The notes under the pieces are model-generated. The model was not told where the DNA came from. It worked only from the letters and a program-made list of their open reading frames with translations, and did not search any database. Shown piece after piece: positions 43,174 through 54,513 of a DNA stretch of 64,000 bases. How positions within the stretch are numbered: the first letter of the stretch is position 1; each line of letters opens with the position of its first letter. The translations under genes were made by a program, and so were the position numbers. The stretch is from Schizosaccharomyces osmophilus (Eukaryota > Ascomycota > Schizosaccharomycetes > Schizosaccharomycetales > Schizosaccharomycetaceae), in assembly GCF_027921745.1 (NCBI RefSeq), contig NC_079238.1, forward strand, positions 3,658,001 to 3,722,000. The letters run 5' to 3'.

Positions 43174-44715
43174 TTAATCAGAAGAAGCAGCGGATTCAAC
43201 CTGCTTGACGGAAGAATCCTCGGCAGTAATATCTTCTTTTTCATCTTCAGCTTTTTCAGGGAAAAAGTGTTCCTTCCAGCGAAAGCCTGCGGCCAAAGAA
43301 CCATTTGCCGAATTGTCATTTCTATCATCCTCGTCAGCATCTCTATCATATCCCTCAATTCTATTTACTTTGATTTGTTGAAAACCCGAAGGGACAATTA
43401 TTCTTTCGGCATTGTCATTGTTGCGAAATCCAGGACCACGAGATTCCGCAAGTTCAGGAGCAGCACAAGGGCCATCATGGGCAGCAACACGATCAGCAAT
43501 TTTTTTATACCAGGCTTCTTGAGAATCTCCTTGTAATAATCCGACGACACAAACAGTCATATTATCACAGCCTAAACCAGTGGTTTCCGTATCACCAGCA
43601 ATACAGTTGTCCATAAGATTCTCAGAAATTTCTTGTAAAGAAAGGCCAGCAACAACACCTCTACGTACAAACTCGATAACTTGCTGAGAAGTTTTACAAT
43701 CCCAAATACCATCACAGGCAAGCACTACGAATTCATCCTCTTCCGTAGCTTCATGAACAATGACATCGGGAAGAGAAGTAACGATTTGTTTTTCTGGCTC
43801 CAGGTTGCTATTCTTGAATTCAAAATCGCCAATGGCTCTTGAAAGAGCCAAGTTTCCGTTGACTCGACCAAAATCCACGAAACCACCGGCAGCACAAATA
43901 CGTGCCTTTTCGGATTCATTGGAAGGCTTGTGATCTACGGAAAGGGCCTTTGCTACACCTTTTCTTCCAAGCACCGTCCGCGAATCGCCAGCATTCGCCT
44001 AAACATGTTAGTTTCCTCGATTCTATATGAGTAGATTATATGAATGAAGTTACTTACACAATAAACTTTGTTCTTTGCTCGAAGTAAGACGGTGGCTGTG
44101 CATCCGGACGGATCCGTATGAAATTGTTCATCTAGAATTCCATGGTTAGCAAACAATCTAGAATAAAAAGCTAGACAAGAGAAATCCCAAAGCAGTTTTA
44201 GGTTGAACATCTTAAATGTGCTTTCTCTCTTCATCAAAGACATATATCCATAAACATTCAGGTACGACAGTAAAAGACACCGGGGGCAAATGGAAGCAAA
44301 AGCAACCACGAGTCAAACCAGCCCTCATTATACACTAAACGTAAAAGGGAACAAGAGATCGGTTTCCACTTGCTTTTAAGAACATACCTTCCAAAATCAA
44401 TTGATCAGCTTTTAAAAAAGAAGCCTTAAGAGCATTCACAAAATCTCCCTTTTTAAACTCTTCACTTTCTTCTAAAATCAACGGAAGGCGTTCTCCGCAC
44501 CATTTTGCTACTTTGTCACCACCATGACCGTCGTATACGGCAAAAAAGTCTACTTCTTGGTTTTCATGAGGACATCTTAAGGAAAGCTTGGCACTATGGG
44601 CATCTTCCATGGAAATTCTCCATCCCTGCATGCTTGACAGTCCATACAAAACATCTTTGTTAATGCCATGAATGGAATTTTTATCCGTAATGGGTTCTGA
44701 TAATGTTTGTCCCAT
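43174..44715 (-). CDS. ptc3: PP2C protein phosphatase Ptc3
   Basis: Three exons: 44388-44715, 44058-44131 and 43174-43998, giving 408 aa. Intron 1 is 256 nt, the longest among the solved genes; it ends GCTAACCATGGAATTCTAG. Intron 2 is 59 nt. Start MGQTLSEP has a Gly-2 that could be myristoylated. PP2C motifs are all present: SMEDAHS, VYDGHGG, FHTDPSGCTATV, ANAGDSR, LSVDHKP, VVLACDGIWD and CDNMTV, with the metal-binding Asp residues. The C-terminal tail is acidic and Ser-rich. It is a Mn/Mg-dependent Ser/Thr phosphatase of the Ptc1/2/3 group that dampens stress MAPK signalling. Confidence 0.95.
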
Positions 44716-45317
44716 TCCTGAACTCGTATTCTTTTGTAATTCTTGGGAGTTTGCAGTCTGTTTTTCTCTCCTTAAAGGTTTAAATTTCCGTACTTCAACG
44801 GCGTCCTTTTAATATTTGGGTTATAAGCAAACGCTAAGTTACATTTACACCTGAAGGATGGTGGTGGTCCTACATATAGTGTAGGAAGATACTACATCAC
44901 CGCCATTTTACATCTATTAACGAGGTGGTGGGATTCCTAAATAAGAATACGGGAGGTTAGTATTTTTCGTTGCTTTATGAAGCAGTAGTATACAAGTTGC
45001 TTCAAAGTTTGGTAAATAAACAAAATTGGTGTTCTTGTATACGGGAAAAAATGGGCAGAAAGACACTAGGCAAAGTAAGAATCTTTTCATAGTAAGATTA
45101 TAGGAATGATGACAGCTAACCACAGTGAAATAAAATACAATTGACTTCGAAACTTTCCTAGTAGCAGTAGTAGTAACATGAAACTTTTCCAAACGTAAAC
45201 AAAGCGATTGGGAGGCTATAGACATTCAAATGGGAAAACAGATATTTTTAGAAGAGAGCACTGAACCCTTGCAGTTTAGGGATATCGATGTTCAATTCTT
45301 ATGCTAGCGATGCTAGT
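44716..45317. other. ptc3 promoter and smn1 3' region
   Basis: A 602-nt gap between two minus-strand genes. It contains the 102-codon frame listed next and is otherwise featureless. Confidence 0.45.
44917..45225 (-). CDS. Possible small protein, 102 aa, unknown
   Basis: A frame from a true ATG at 45225 (MSIASQSLCLRLEK) to a stop at 44917, ahead of ptc3 on the same strand. It is rich in Phe, Leu, Cys and Thr, with one hydrophobic stretch (FLLCLVSFCPFFPVY) and ends GIPPPR. No family is recognised. In the amount of intergenic DNA in this window about one such frame is expected by chance, so I list it only as a candidate. Confidence 0.18.
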   Translation of the reverse strand: MSIASQSLCLRLEKFHVTTTATRKVSKSIVFYFTVVSCHHSYNLTMKRFLLCLVSFCPFFPVYKNTNFVYLPNFEATCILLLHKATKNTNLPYSYLGIPPPR

Positions 45318-45829
45318 TTACGATTGACTTTGGTGCATGCCTTGAGCAAGGCCCGCATAATAACCAGCGTAATACCAACTCATCAATAACCTCCGATACG
45401 TTTCATCTATACGTGTTAGTATAGCCAACAGAGACACACTCTTTTCAACTTACCATATGTTAAACCCAGGATCGGGGGTGGAGGGGGAATAGTCGATGGA
45501 TGTTCAGAGTTTGCAGATAAAGGGATGGAAATGTTGGAAACACCATTTTCAGCTTCATGGGAAGGATGTTGGGAAGTATGGTCTTCATCATCTTTCTCCA
45601 TTTGTTCCTCCTCTACAAGGTTGGTGTTAGATTCCGCCGCAGAAGCATTCTCATGCTTGTGGTCTACAGCTGTCGTTTCCTGTTTCTCTTGTTGTGATCC
45701 TTCTGGAGATTGGGCCTGAGCCTGAGACTTTTCTGCTTCTAGACTGTGGTACTTTTTGTATTCTGCTAAAGCTGTTTCATAGGCATTTCGAAGCTCCGAG
45801 TCATCCCAAACCTCCTTTTGTAAATCCAT
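45318..45829 (-). CDS. smn1: Survival motor neuron homologue Smn1
   Basis: Two exons, 45454-45829 and 45318-45406, giving 154 aa. The 47-nt intron runs GTAAGT to ATACTAACACGTATAG. The N-terminus (VWDDSELRNAYETALAEYKKY) is the Gemin2-binding motif. A Gln/Glu/Ser-rich linker follows, then a proline run (PPPPPILG) and the C-terminal YG box (LLMSWYYAGYYAG), which mediates oligomerisation and is formed only after splicing. The protein has no Tudor domain, as in S. pombe. Smn1 helps assemble Sm rings on spliceosomal snRNAs. Confidence 0.95.
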
Positions 45830-47533
45830 AGTTTCAAAACCTTTTTATGTTTTGAATGAAAAATTGTCCTATTTCCTTTTCAAAACCACCACGTATTAAT
45901 TTCCTGTAAATCCCAAACTATATGTCAAATTTTACCAAACCATTCGATAGTTTGTACAGCGAATTTATTTTTAAACAGCAAAACCAAGCCAGTCCTTAAA
46001 ACTACGATAAAGGTTGTTCGTTGCGATTCTTGTTTGCTGGATTCGTCCACAGTGCATATTCTTCTTTATCTGATCTTTTGCGAGAAGATGCTGCGTTTCC
46101 CTAATAAAAAGGCATAAAAAACCGAGAGAAACCTTTCAGGATGATGAGAAGAATTGAACGTCGACATAGAAAGTTACTTCAGTCCCAAAACAGTCTTCAC
46201 ATAGCTGTCCTTCTCGTCCTTAAATTGGTTACCCACTAAATGGACCGGTGATTTTTTGAGAGAAAGCTTTGTTCATAGGTACGTTGGCTACTCTTTATTA
46301 TAATATATGTTGTATATGCTTTTCTCTTCAATTCTATCAACATCGTCTTAGGACCACTTTTCCTGTCAGAGGAAACTTTCCTGTATTGAGTACGTGCATT
46401 GTATAAACTATCATGGGAACAAGGGTTCAAGGTTGCACAATTGCAATCACAACATAGACGGATGGTTGGACTACAAAAGTAGGTTCAGCCAGCTTTTCCG
46501 TTGGAAGATATTTCGCAAGCATAATTTGGTAGTATGGTCTTCTTTGGTTCTTTTAGACCAAACAAGTTGATAGGACTTTTTAGCGATTCTTCTTTTCTTT
46601 TTATTTTTTTATTTTTTTTTAATTGAGTCGAACATATTAAAGCTTCAAGCAGTGTAAAGAATGGTATTCTACCTATATATTACACCTGCAACCTTTGTCA
46701 CCTTGAATCTACTAATAAATTCGGCGACGACAAGGTTAAATAGTTTATTTTGGCAAACGAAGAGTTAGTATTACGCAAAAAAATATAAGTGCCAATTCCT
46801 TGAAAAGCTATCCATTGAATAGAAAAAGAGCACTGGGGTTTTACGATTTTCACCCTCTGAAGCATCTGGGGAACAAAGTGATAATGAAGATATCCTCTCT
46901 TACATGGGTTCCACTAGACAATCCCAGGTTTCATTCCTCTCGTAGTGTGTCTGTACAACTCAAGCATTCGCTCTTCCAAGGACAAGCCGCTTTCTACTTT
47001 CCTACCTTTCATGAAACTTCACTAAGCTTCCAATTTCTTTTCCTATGTCTTTTTGTCTACATCTACTTTCTTCCATGGCAAATTGTTTCATTTCTCATAT
47101 GTATATCCTTATGTCAAGGTCTCGCTGTAACTATGATAATAGCGAGGAAACAGCATCCTAAAGAGGTCGTGGATGATGATATTCTATAATGTCATGCCAG
47201 TTTACCGTTAGACTCCTCCTATCTGTTATTATTTGCTTTTCCTTCCACAACTCTCGAAACGATTCACGATTCTTTATGTTTTTCTCGAAATAAGCTAGAT
47301 TGGGTATTACAAACATTCTCTCTGCAACAAGAAGCTATTCGAGCTCTAATTGATCCTTTGCATCTACCATCTTTCCATTGACTTTACGACTACAAGCTAT
47401 TCCCCTCGTCCTAACTAAAAGTAAATAGAGAATTCTATTCTATTTTGTATTTTTTGGATCTTTCATCTGAATTTTATAGGTATCCCTTCGGTGTCTTTAT
47501 ATTTCTTTGGATTGAAACATTGCATTTGATCTG
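45830..47533. other. 1.7 kb divergent gap smn1 / Csc1-like, partly coding
   Basis: The longest gap in the window. 45830-46660 looks like ordinary AT-rich intergenic DNA with a T/A run near 46600. 46661-47381 has strong coding character on the plus strand (next entry). 47382-47533 is pyrimidine-rich leader of the Csc1-like gene. Confidence 0.5.
46661..47381 (+). CDS. Unrecognised gene, probably spliced or decayed; structure unsolved
   Basis: One plus-strand frame is open from 46740 to 47186 (149 codons), meets TAA at 47187, and is open again to TGA at 47379 (63 codons). It encodes a hydrophobic segment (FQFLFLCLFVYIYFLPW, then IVSFLICISLCQGLA), a charged stretch KEVVDDDIL, and after the stop DWVLQTFSLQQEAIRALI. 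Other frames in the same interval also look protein-like: MVFYLYITPATFVTLN from ATG at 46661, and SPSEASGEQSDNEDILSYM at about 46850-46905. This is what an intron-containing membrane-protein gene looks like before splicing. I could not find donors and branch sites that join the pieces cleanly. A pseudogene is the other reading. No family is recognised. Confidence 0.4.
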
Positions 47534-50011
47534 ATGCTTTCTTCTATGAGCTATAACGCTGCAGAAAATGATCCTAGAAAAAGTATGTTGTTTTATTTGT
47601 TATTTTTATCTTTTCCCCTACTTTACTAACGAATGGGATTTACGACCATTCTTGGCTTGCATGACTTTGGCATTGCAAGTCGGGATGCGTAAATTCTACG
47701 GTTTTTAGATCCTTCTAGTGATTTAAAGACTCAGTTTTGGTTAGCATTCTTAGTTGGAAGTTCTGCTTGCTTGTTTTTTTGCATTTTTCGTCGACGATGG
47801 AAGGTGCTTTACGCACCTAGAGCTTCCATTCAAGAATTGAAGCTACCAACGCTTTCTTCTTCCTCTTATTTGTGGTTACTTGATCTTATAAGAATTCCTG
47901 ATCATGTTTTTCAAAACTGTGCTGGGCTAGATGGTTATGTTTTCCTTTTGTTCTTTAAAATGGCTATAAAGTTTTTGGCCTTCACCTCGTTACTGGGTTT
48001 CACTGTGATTATGCCTGTCAATAAACACTTCCGAGGTGATGCCTTTGGGAATATAACATTTTCCGGTGTTCTCGCCCCATCTTCTTCGAGCTTTTATTCG
48101 CTCACCAGTCTGCCTCCGAAAGTACAGTCTTCACTTGCAAATCAAGATTCTATTTCTCTGCAGCATACCACAAACGCCATTTATAATTTTACAGATATTC
48201 CAGGACTTCCTGTACCTGGCGACGGGTTCCTCTATCTGTATGTTATTTTTACATACATCATATCTATTTATTTGCTTTATGTTTTATTTTCGTCCACAAA
48301 ATTAATTGCCGATATTCGACAATCTTACCTTGCTCGACAAACTCGTCTCGCAGATCGTACTGTTTTTATTTCCGGTCTTCCTCCTGACCTGTGCAGCTCT
48401 GAAGCTTTGAAGAGCTATTTAGAAAAGCTCGATATTGGCGATGTAGATCAAGTCAATATTTGCCGCAACTATATTGTTATGGACTCTCTTCTTTCTAAGC
48501 GTAAACTTTATGCACAAAAGCTCGAAAAGTATTGGCGTGCTTACAGAAAGGTTTGCGCAGATCATGGATTGCAGATTCCTAACATCCCAGATGATTTGAT
48601 TTCCGGCTTCGTTCCATACAATGGAACTTCACAACGTTTATTATCATTGCCAAGAGGTGAACTTCAGTATCGGCCCATGGTTCGAACCCACTTCTTTGGA
48701 TTTTTTGGACAGCAAATCGATGCTATCGACTTTTATTCAGCTAAATTGCTTAGCACAGATCAAAAAATTGAGTCTGCACGCCGTTTGAACTATCCCGCAA
48801 CAGGAGAGGCATTTGTTACTTTTGAATCTATGGCTAGTGCCCAAATTGTTGCACAGATCCACATCGATGCCAAGTCTTTGATGGGTTTACATATCTCCTT
48901 GGCACCTGCATCAAATGATATTCAATGGCACCACACTTACATAGGTCGATGGCATCGTTTTTTACGATCATGGCTGATTACGCTGCTAACGCTAATGATC
49001 ATCTTACTTTGGACCGTCCCCGTCGGTGCAATTGCTGTTTTTGTAAATCTCGATAATATCAGCAAACTGTGGCCTGAATTAGGACGTCTAATTCAGGACG
49101 TTCCATTTTTAAACTCGCTTCTTCGTACCTTCCTTCCTACTTTGGTATATTCCTTGTTTATCAGTATATCTCCCTACTTGTTCCAATGGTTGTCTAAAGT
49201 GCAAGGTTTTAATTCACGGGGAGAGGAAGAGATTTATTCAGTAGGAAAAAATTTTGCATACTTATTCGTCAACTTTTTCCTGGTTTATATTATCGCAGGT
49301 TCTACCTCTTACTGGGAATTAGTTAAGGATACTACTACACTCGCTCATTTCCTTGCAAATCGGCTTCCAAATCAAGCCCAATTTTTTATTGACCTTATTG
49401 TATTGCAAGGTATTGGTATGTTTCCTCTAAAATTGATACAGCTCGGAAAGCTTTTTATATATCTTATTCGTCGCTCATTTGCAAAGCATCCACAAGACTA
49501 TCGCAAACTTGAAAAGCCAGATTCGTTTAGTATTGGTATCTATTTACCTCAGCCTATGTTTATTTTAATGATTTGCCTTTGCTATAGTATAATTTCCCCT
49601 CTCATTTTGATCTTTGGGTTGATATACTTCATTGTTGGATTCTTAATATACAAATATGAACTTATTTATCAAATGGAGCACCCGCAACATTCTACAGGGA
49701 AGTTGTGGAGTATAATTTTTGAAAGAATTATATTTGGTTGCTTGCTTCTGCAGCTTACAATGATGGGTTTAATGAGTTTAAGAAAGGCTTATTGGCTTAG
49801 TACTGTCATTTTTCCCCTTTTTTGCTTTACGCTTACTTCCGCCTACAATTTCTCGAAAATGATTCAACCAGCGATGGAATTCGTTTCATTATATTATGTT
49901 CGAACGAGTCAATCTAATCAGCAAAATTCAGAAATTAGTAGTCGGTCTTCTGATGGATCCACTGCCTATATTCATCCGGGTTTTGTCAATTGCGAATTTG
50001 ACAGTACCTAA
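47534..50011 (+). CDS. Csc1/OSCA/TMEM63-type membrane channel (DUF221 family)
   Basis: Two exons, 47534-47582 and 47709-50011, giving 783 aa. The 126-nt intron begins GTATGT and ends GGTTTTTAG; it contains CTTTACTAACG. Exon 2 alone has no ATG before its first membrane helix, and the join restores DPRKNPSSDLKTQFWLAFLVG. Order of parts: helix TM0 (LAFLVGSSACLFFCIF), cytosolic RRRWKVLYAPR, two helices, a long cytosolic RRM-like loop with DRTVFISGLPPD, then APASNDIQWHHTYIGRW and the bundle of helices of the 7TM_GCP domain. Relatives are mechanosensitive or osmosensitive cation channels. In S. pombe the gene after smn1 is annotated as a DUF221 protein, as I recall. ATG 47546 is an alternative start four codons in. 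Confidence 0.9.
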
Positions 50012-50286
50012 TTTCAACGAGATTGGTTTGCCATTTGATGCTTCTAATCCAAAAACGATATTAATAATCTCGAGATTCACGTTTCTTATAATTATTTATG
50101 GAATCTCCGTCATCATTTAGTTTCTATTTATTTGTTTTTGATTAGTCTAAATTTTTTTTTTTCTTTTTTTTTTTACAAAACTTGTTCAATATCTCATTAA
50201 GTGAATAATTTAATTAATAGTCTAATAAACTGCCAAACTTTGTAGAGTAAATTGATGAACCGAGCTGAAATATGAATTTATCAGAC

Positions 50287-51613
50287 TTAATACAACGGGA
50301 ATAGAGGGTCAACATCTTTTGACCAGCCTTGTAAACCGGACATTACATCAAAAATGTCAGCATCAGGATTCAATTCTTGAAGCTTTCTGACTGCAGCCTG
50401 AGACGTATTGCCGCTTCGGCATATTACACATACTCTTCCAGAGAGATCATTTAAAGCATCAACTTCTGATAATGGTACATTCTTAAATGAAGGAAGATTA
50501 CAAATACCATACTGAACTGGTTCGCGAACATCTAGGAATGTCATGCTGGATGACTCGCTAATTAAATGTGACAATTCTTTTGGGGTGATTCGCTTTATGG
50601 GATTCAAACTCTTTTCACCTTTTTTGGGAACAGCGTCACAAAGAGTAACATATTCGGAAGGAGAGGATTCAATGAAAGAACGAGTTAAGACTTTATGGGG
50701 ACCGCAAGATTTACAAGACTGTTGACGAGAGCGGATGCGCACATGCTTCCATTGAGGAAATTTAAATGCATGGAAAAGTAGAATAAAAGGGACAAATGCT
50801 TCTTTGTTTACTTCTTTCATACTCAATGCCAACTTAATCGTTTCCAAAGCTTGCATAGTACCCATGGTACCAACAACGGGTCCAAGAATTCCAGATTTAG
50901 CACAACTAGTAACCACCGGTGTAGGGTTTGGAAACATACAACGGTAACAAGGACCATTGCAGTAATTGTATATACAGAGCTGTCCTTCAAATTGAAGGGC
51001 TGAAGCTGAAATAAGAGGCTTTCCGTGCCAAACACAGACATCGGATATCAAATAGCGTGTAAACTGATTATCTGTGCAGTCAAGCACGATATCGTAGGCT
51101 GAAATAATTTCAAATAGGTTTTGGGGAGATGCATATTCCACATAGGTATGTATTTTCGCGTGTGGGTTTAAGCTGGATGCGTTAATAAAGTCAATCTTAG
51201 TAGGTAAAGCGTACTCTTGAAGAAATTGCTTGGCAGATTCAGCTTTTGGCATTCCCTCCTTACTGGTGGAGTGAATAACTTGACGATGAAGATTATTTTT
51301 ATCTACAACATCGCCGTCTAATAAGCCAATTGTTCCAATTCCTGCCGCAGTTATGTACTGAGCTGCAGGACATCCTAGTCCACCGACTCCGATGATTAAA
51401 GCGGATGAATTCTTCAACGCAAGTTGACCTGACCTTAGTTAGTAATTGATTTTTTTCTATCATAGTTTTTGAATCGATGTCGGACGTCGTATGAAGTTCT
51501 TGTTACATACCAGGCAAACCAATTTCAGGCAATATCATCTGACGCCCGTATCTAGCGTACTCTTCACTAGTGAGTTTTTCTTGTTCAATATTTTGATTCA
51601 ATTTATTCTCCAT
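50287..51613 (-). CDS. uba4: Urm1-activating enzyme Uba4 (ThiF + rhodanese)
   Basis: Two exons, 51511-51613 and 50287-51428, giving 414 aa. The 82-nt intron runs GTATGT to ACTAACTAAGGTCAG. Exon 1 encodes the [18 protein letters not shown] helix that starts all E1/ThiF domains; exon 2 begins [22 protein letters not shown], the ATP-binding loop. Structural zinc pairs are CYRCMFP and CKSCG, and the adenylation-domain cysteine lies in [11 protein letters not shown]. The C-terminal rhodanese domain has active-site CRSGNTSQ and ends DVDPLFPLY. Uba4 adenylates and then thiocarboxylates Urm1 for tRNA wobble-uridine thiolation and protein urmylation. Confidence 0.96.
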
Positions 51614-51864
51614 TATTTTTATTATTCTTTGCTTTCGCAAACAGAAGAGGAAATTTTTTTGAATTCTAGAGTTTTGGTGGTGTAGTTGAATTTACTAACG
51701 AAACAGTTTAAGGTGGAAGAAATGCGAATAGGACACATATTAAGTTGTCTTAAGCGATTCAATGATTTCTTCTAATACGACAAAGTGAAAGGGTAGGAAA
51801 CATAATAAAAAAAAAGAAAAAGAATATATAGAAGACTACTTTGTAGATATCATTTTCCCTAATA

Positions 51865-54116
51865 TTACACCTGCTGTCGGCCAAGGTAATGAGGAGCCAC
51901 AGCGGATAACCAATTACCCCGAATGCTGCTGACACCCCGAACGTACGGTTTGGTAGTGAAAACCTATAAGGAAATTGTTAGCACATCACATTAATCATGC
52001 AGAAAGTATCGGACATACAGATTCATGGTACATTATCGCTTCCACCTTCTTACCAAAAAGTGAAGAGGAAGGATGTATAGATACAGTCTACAAAATTCGT
52101 TAGAATGATTTTGAGTATAAATAAGTTACTTACTTGATTGCCAACAGTAGTCTTGTAAGAACCATCGGGATGAAGCAAAGCAGTACTAGAAATGTAACCC
52201 GAAAGAAAAGAACGAAGAATATTTTCAGTGTTGACTTCAGTATTATCATTAATATCCCAATTCGCTTTTTTACAATGTTCTCGAAGCTGTTTGCGAATGT
52301 CCAATATAATCTTCAATGCACGGCGGTTAACAAAGTTCTGGTTGCACCAATGTTTTCGCATGTCCGAGCTTGTTTCGAGATATACCCGTAACGCATTTAA
52401 GCATGTAAGGTGATCTCCCTCACTATGCAAAAATTTTGTTTTGGCTTCAGCTGCCTCTTCCCTCTTCTCCTGAGGAAAGAGAAACATGGAGTCTGTTGAA
52501 AGACAAGACACGATGTCAATCACCTCGTTTAAGCAGTTATGCTCCCTGGCACTTAGCATAGCTCTAGCAAGCGATGGTAGCAAAGGAATCAACGACATTT
52601 GGTACCCCGTTTCATTGATTTTTCCGTTATCATCCAATGCGCCAATGGAATACAAGTGTTCCAAAGCACGCACAAGCGATTGCTTGGAAGGAGGATCCAT
52701 GTAATCAAAATTAATAACATCATTCTGGCCTCGGGCTTTAAGTGTCAATACTGCTTGAGAAAGATCTATCCGCTTGATTTCCGGCGTAGACTCTTTGGGA
52801 AGCTTATCAAAATCTGCCTCTGTATACAACCGATAGCACTGGCCCGGTGCTTCACGACCAGCACGGCCGCTACGTTGTCTCGCGGCAGACTGAGAAATGG
52901 GCTGTACCGTTAAGCTCTCCAAGCCTAATCGGGCGTTGAATTGCTTCACCTTGGCTAAACCAGTGTCGATAACATACCGAATTCCCGAGATGGTGACAGA
53001 CGTTTCTGCAATATTTGTAGACAACACGATTTTACGATGATTGGGAATAGTAGGCTGAAAAACCAGCATTTGCTGCTCTTGTGGTAAACTAGCGAAAAGA
53101 GGGCAAGCTTGTATTTGCAGCTTATTGGAAGGCAATTGCTTCGCATAATCTGTAATTAAAGATTCCAATGCCTCAATCTCATCTTGACCCGTAAGGAAAA
53201 CGAGCATATCACCAGGAGGCAGTTTTACGTGCAACTGAAATATGGTACGCAAGCAAGCGTCCATGTAATCTTGTTCTGGAACATATGTATAATGTATTTG
53301 AACGGGGTACTGTCGACCACTAATGAAACATATTTCAGCGCCATCAAAAAACTCAGAAAATCTTTCTGCATTCAACGTAGCACTCATAATGATAACACGC
53401 AAAGCAGGTCTCTTTTTTATAATCTTTTTTACAAAACCAAGAAGCATGTCAGTCATGAGAGTTCTTTCATGTGCTTCATCCAAAATTAACGTATGGTATT
53501 GCGAAAGAAGAGGATCGTTAATTAGCTCTCTCAACAGCATGCCATCGGTCAGATACTTGGCTCTCGTGTTGGGACTTGTTGAATCATCAAAACGAATGGA
53601 ATAACCAACCTTATCTCCCAGCCGAGTATTCTGCTCTTGGGCTACACGTTTCGCCAAATTTACAGCGGCTACCCTACGGGGCTGCGTAATTCCCACACAT
53701 CCTTCTTTCGCGTATTCACATTCATTAAGAAACTGAGGAATTTGAGTGGATTTACCTGAACCAGTTTCACCGACGACTACAATTACACGATTGTCTTGGA
53801 TTTTTTGACAAATGGCATCCTTAGCCTCCCAGATAGGTAATTGTTTTCTTTGTTCAAGCAAACTTTTCTTCTTCGGAGGCTTGTCAACGCTTTTTGAAAC
53901 TGCAAAAGTATCAGATTGTTCTTCACTTCGCTCTTCGTCTTCATCCATAAAGTTCACGAATCCATTCCGTTTCCCAGTTTCGATTCCTTTTTTGGAAGAG
54001 CCTTTCGACTTTTTTGTATTTTTTTTTGATTCTGATGACAGTTGACCCTTGGTAAATCCGTTCGTCAAATTTTTACCAAGTGTCCCTTCTCTACTACCTT
54101 CATTTTCACCAGCCAT
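51865..54116 (-). CDS. prh1: DEAH-box RNA helicase Prh1 (Dhr2-like)
   Basis: Three exons: 52134-54116, 52019-52087 and 51865-51963, giving 716 aa. Introns are 46 and 55 nt with GTAAGT and GTATGT donors. The small exons 2 and 3 restore the C-terminal DEAH/OB-fold signature: [21 protein letters not shown] joined to [14 protein letters not shown] and [16 protein letters not shown]. The SF2 core shows GETGSGKST near residue 115, [16 protein letters not shown] near 209, SATLNAERF, and [18 protein letters not shown]. The N-terminus is charged and Lys/Ser-rich. I use ATG 54116 ([10 protein letters not shown]). Family knowledge links Dhr2-type helicases to 18S rRNA processing. Confidence 0.95.
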
Positions 54117-54513
54117 GACCACTTTCTTGTAAAATTAATTAAATAAACCAAAAAGAGCCCCAATTAATCCCTTAATTATACATAGAAAAATGCGAATACC
54201 CGTTAATTCGCTATTTTTTATTTTTCTTTTAATATAGGCAAAAGCCCGTACTTAGTGTATGTTGCGATTTGACTTTGTGGAATAAAGATGGTTAGTATAC
54301 TCTCAAACAATACTTTTACGTTGTGCGTTGCAATTTGGTACTGACTTAAAGCTGTCGCGACGCGTTTACCAATTTCAAAGTTTTACTAAAGCAAATAAGC
54401 CAAATTGGTTTTACAGGCAGACCCGTCATCCATACCTAAATCCTTTTTCCTTTGTCGACGAAACAATGCTTGGTGACTGAGGAGAGGTACTTAGGTTCAG
54501 TACATCGAAGAAT
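54117..54513. other. Divergent promoter prh1 / rqh1
   Basis: A 397-nt gap with one MCB hexamer (listed separately) nearer to rqh1. Otherwise AT-rich without notable features. Confidence 0.5.
54360..54365. promoter_or_regulatory. MCB-like hexamer ACGCGT upstream of rqh1
   Basis: The palindromic MluI box ACGCGT lies 149 nt before the rqh1 ATG. MBF uses this site for G1/S transcription of replication and repair genes in fission yeast. A single copy is weak evidence; MBF targets often have two or more. Confidence 0.3.

Noticed and set aside
46141-46200. C-box-like ATGATGA suggesting a C/D snoRNA
   Set aside because: No D box (CTGA) with terminal pairing at a suitable distance.
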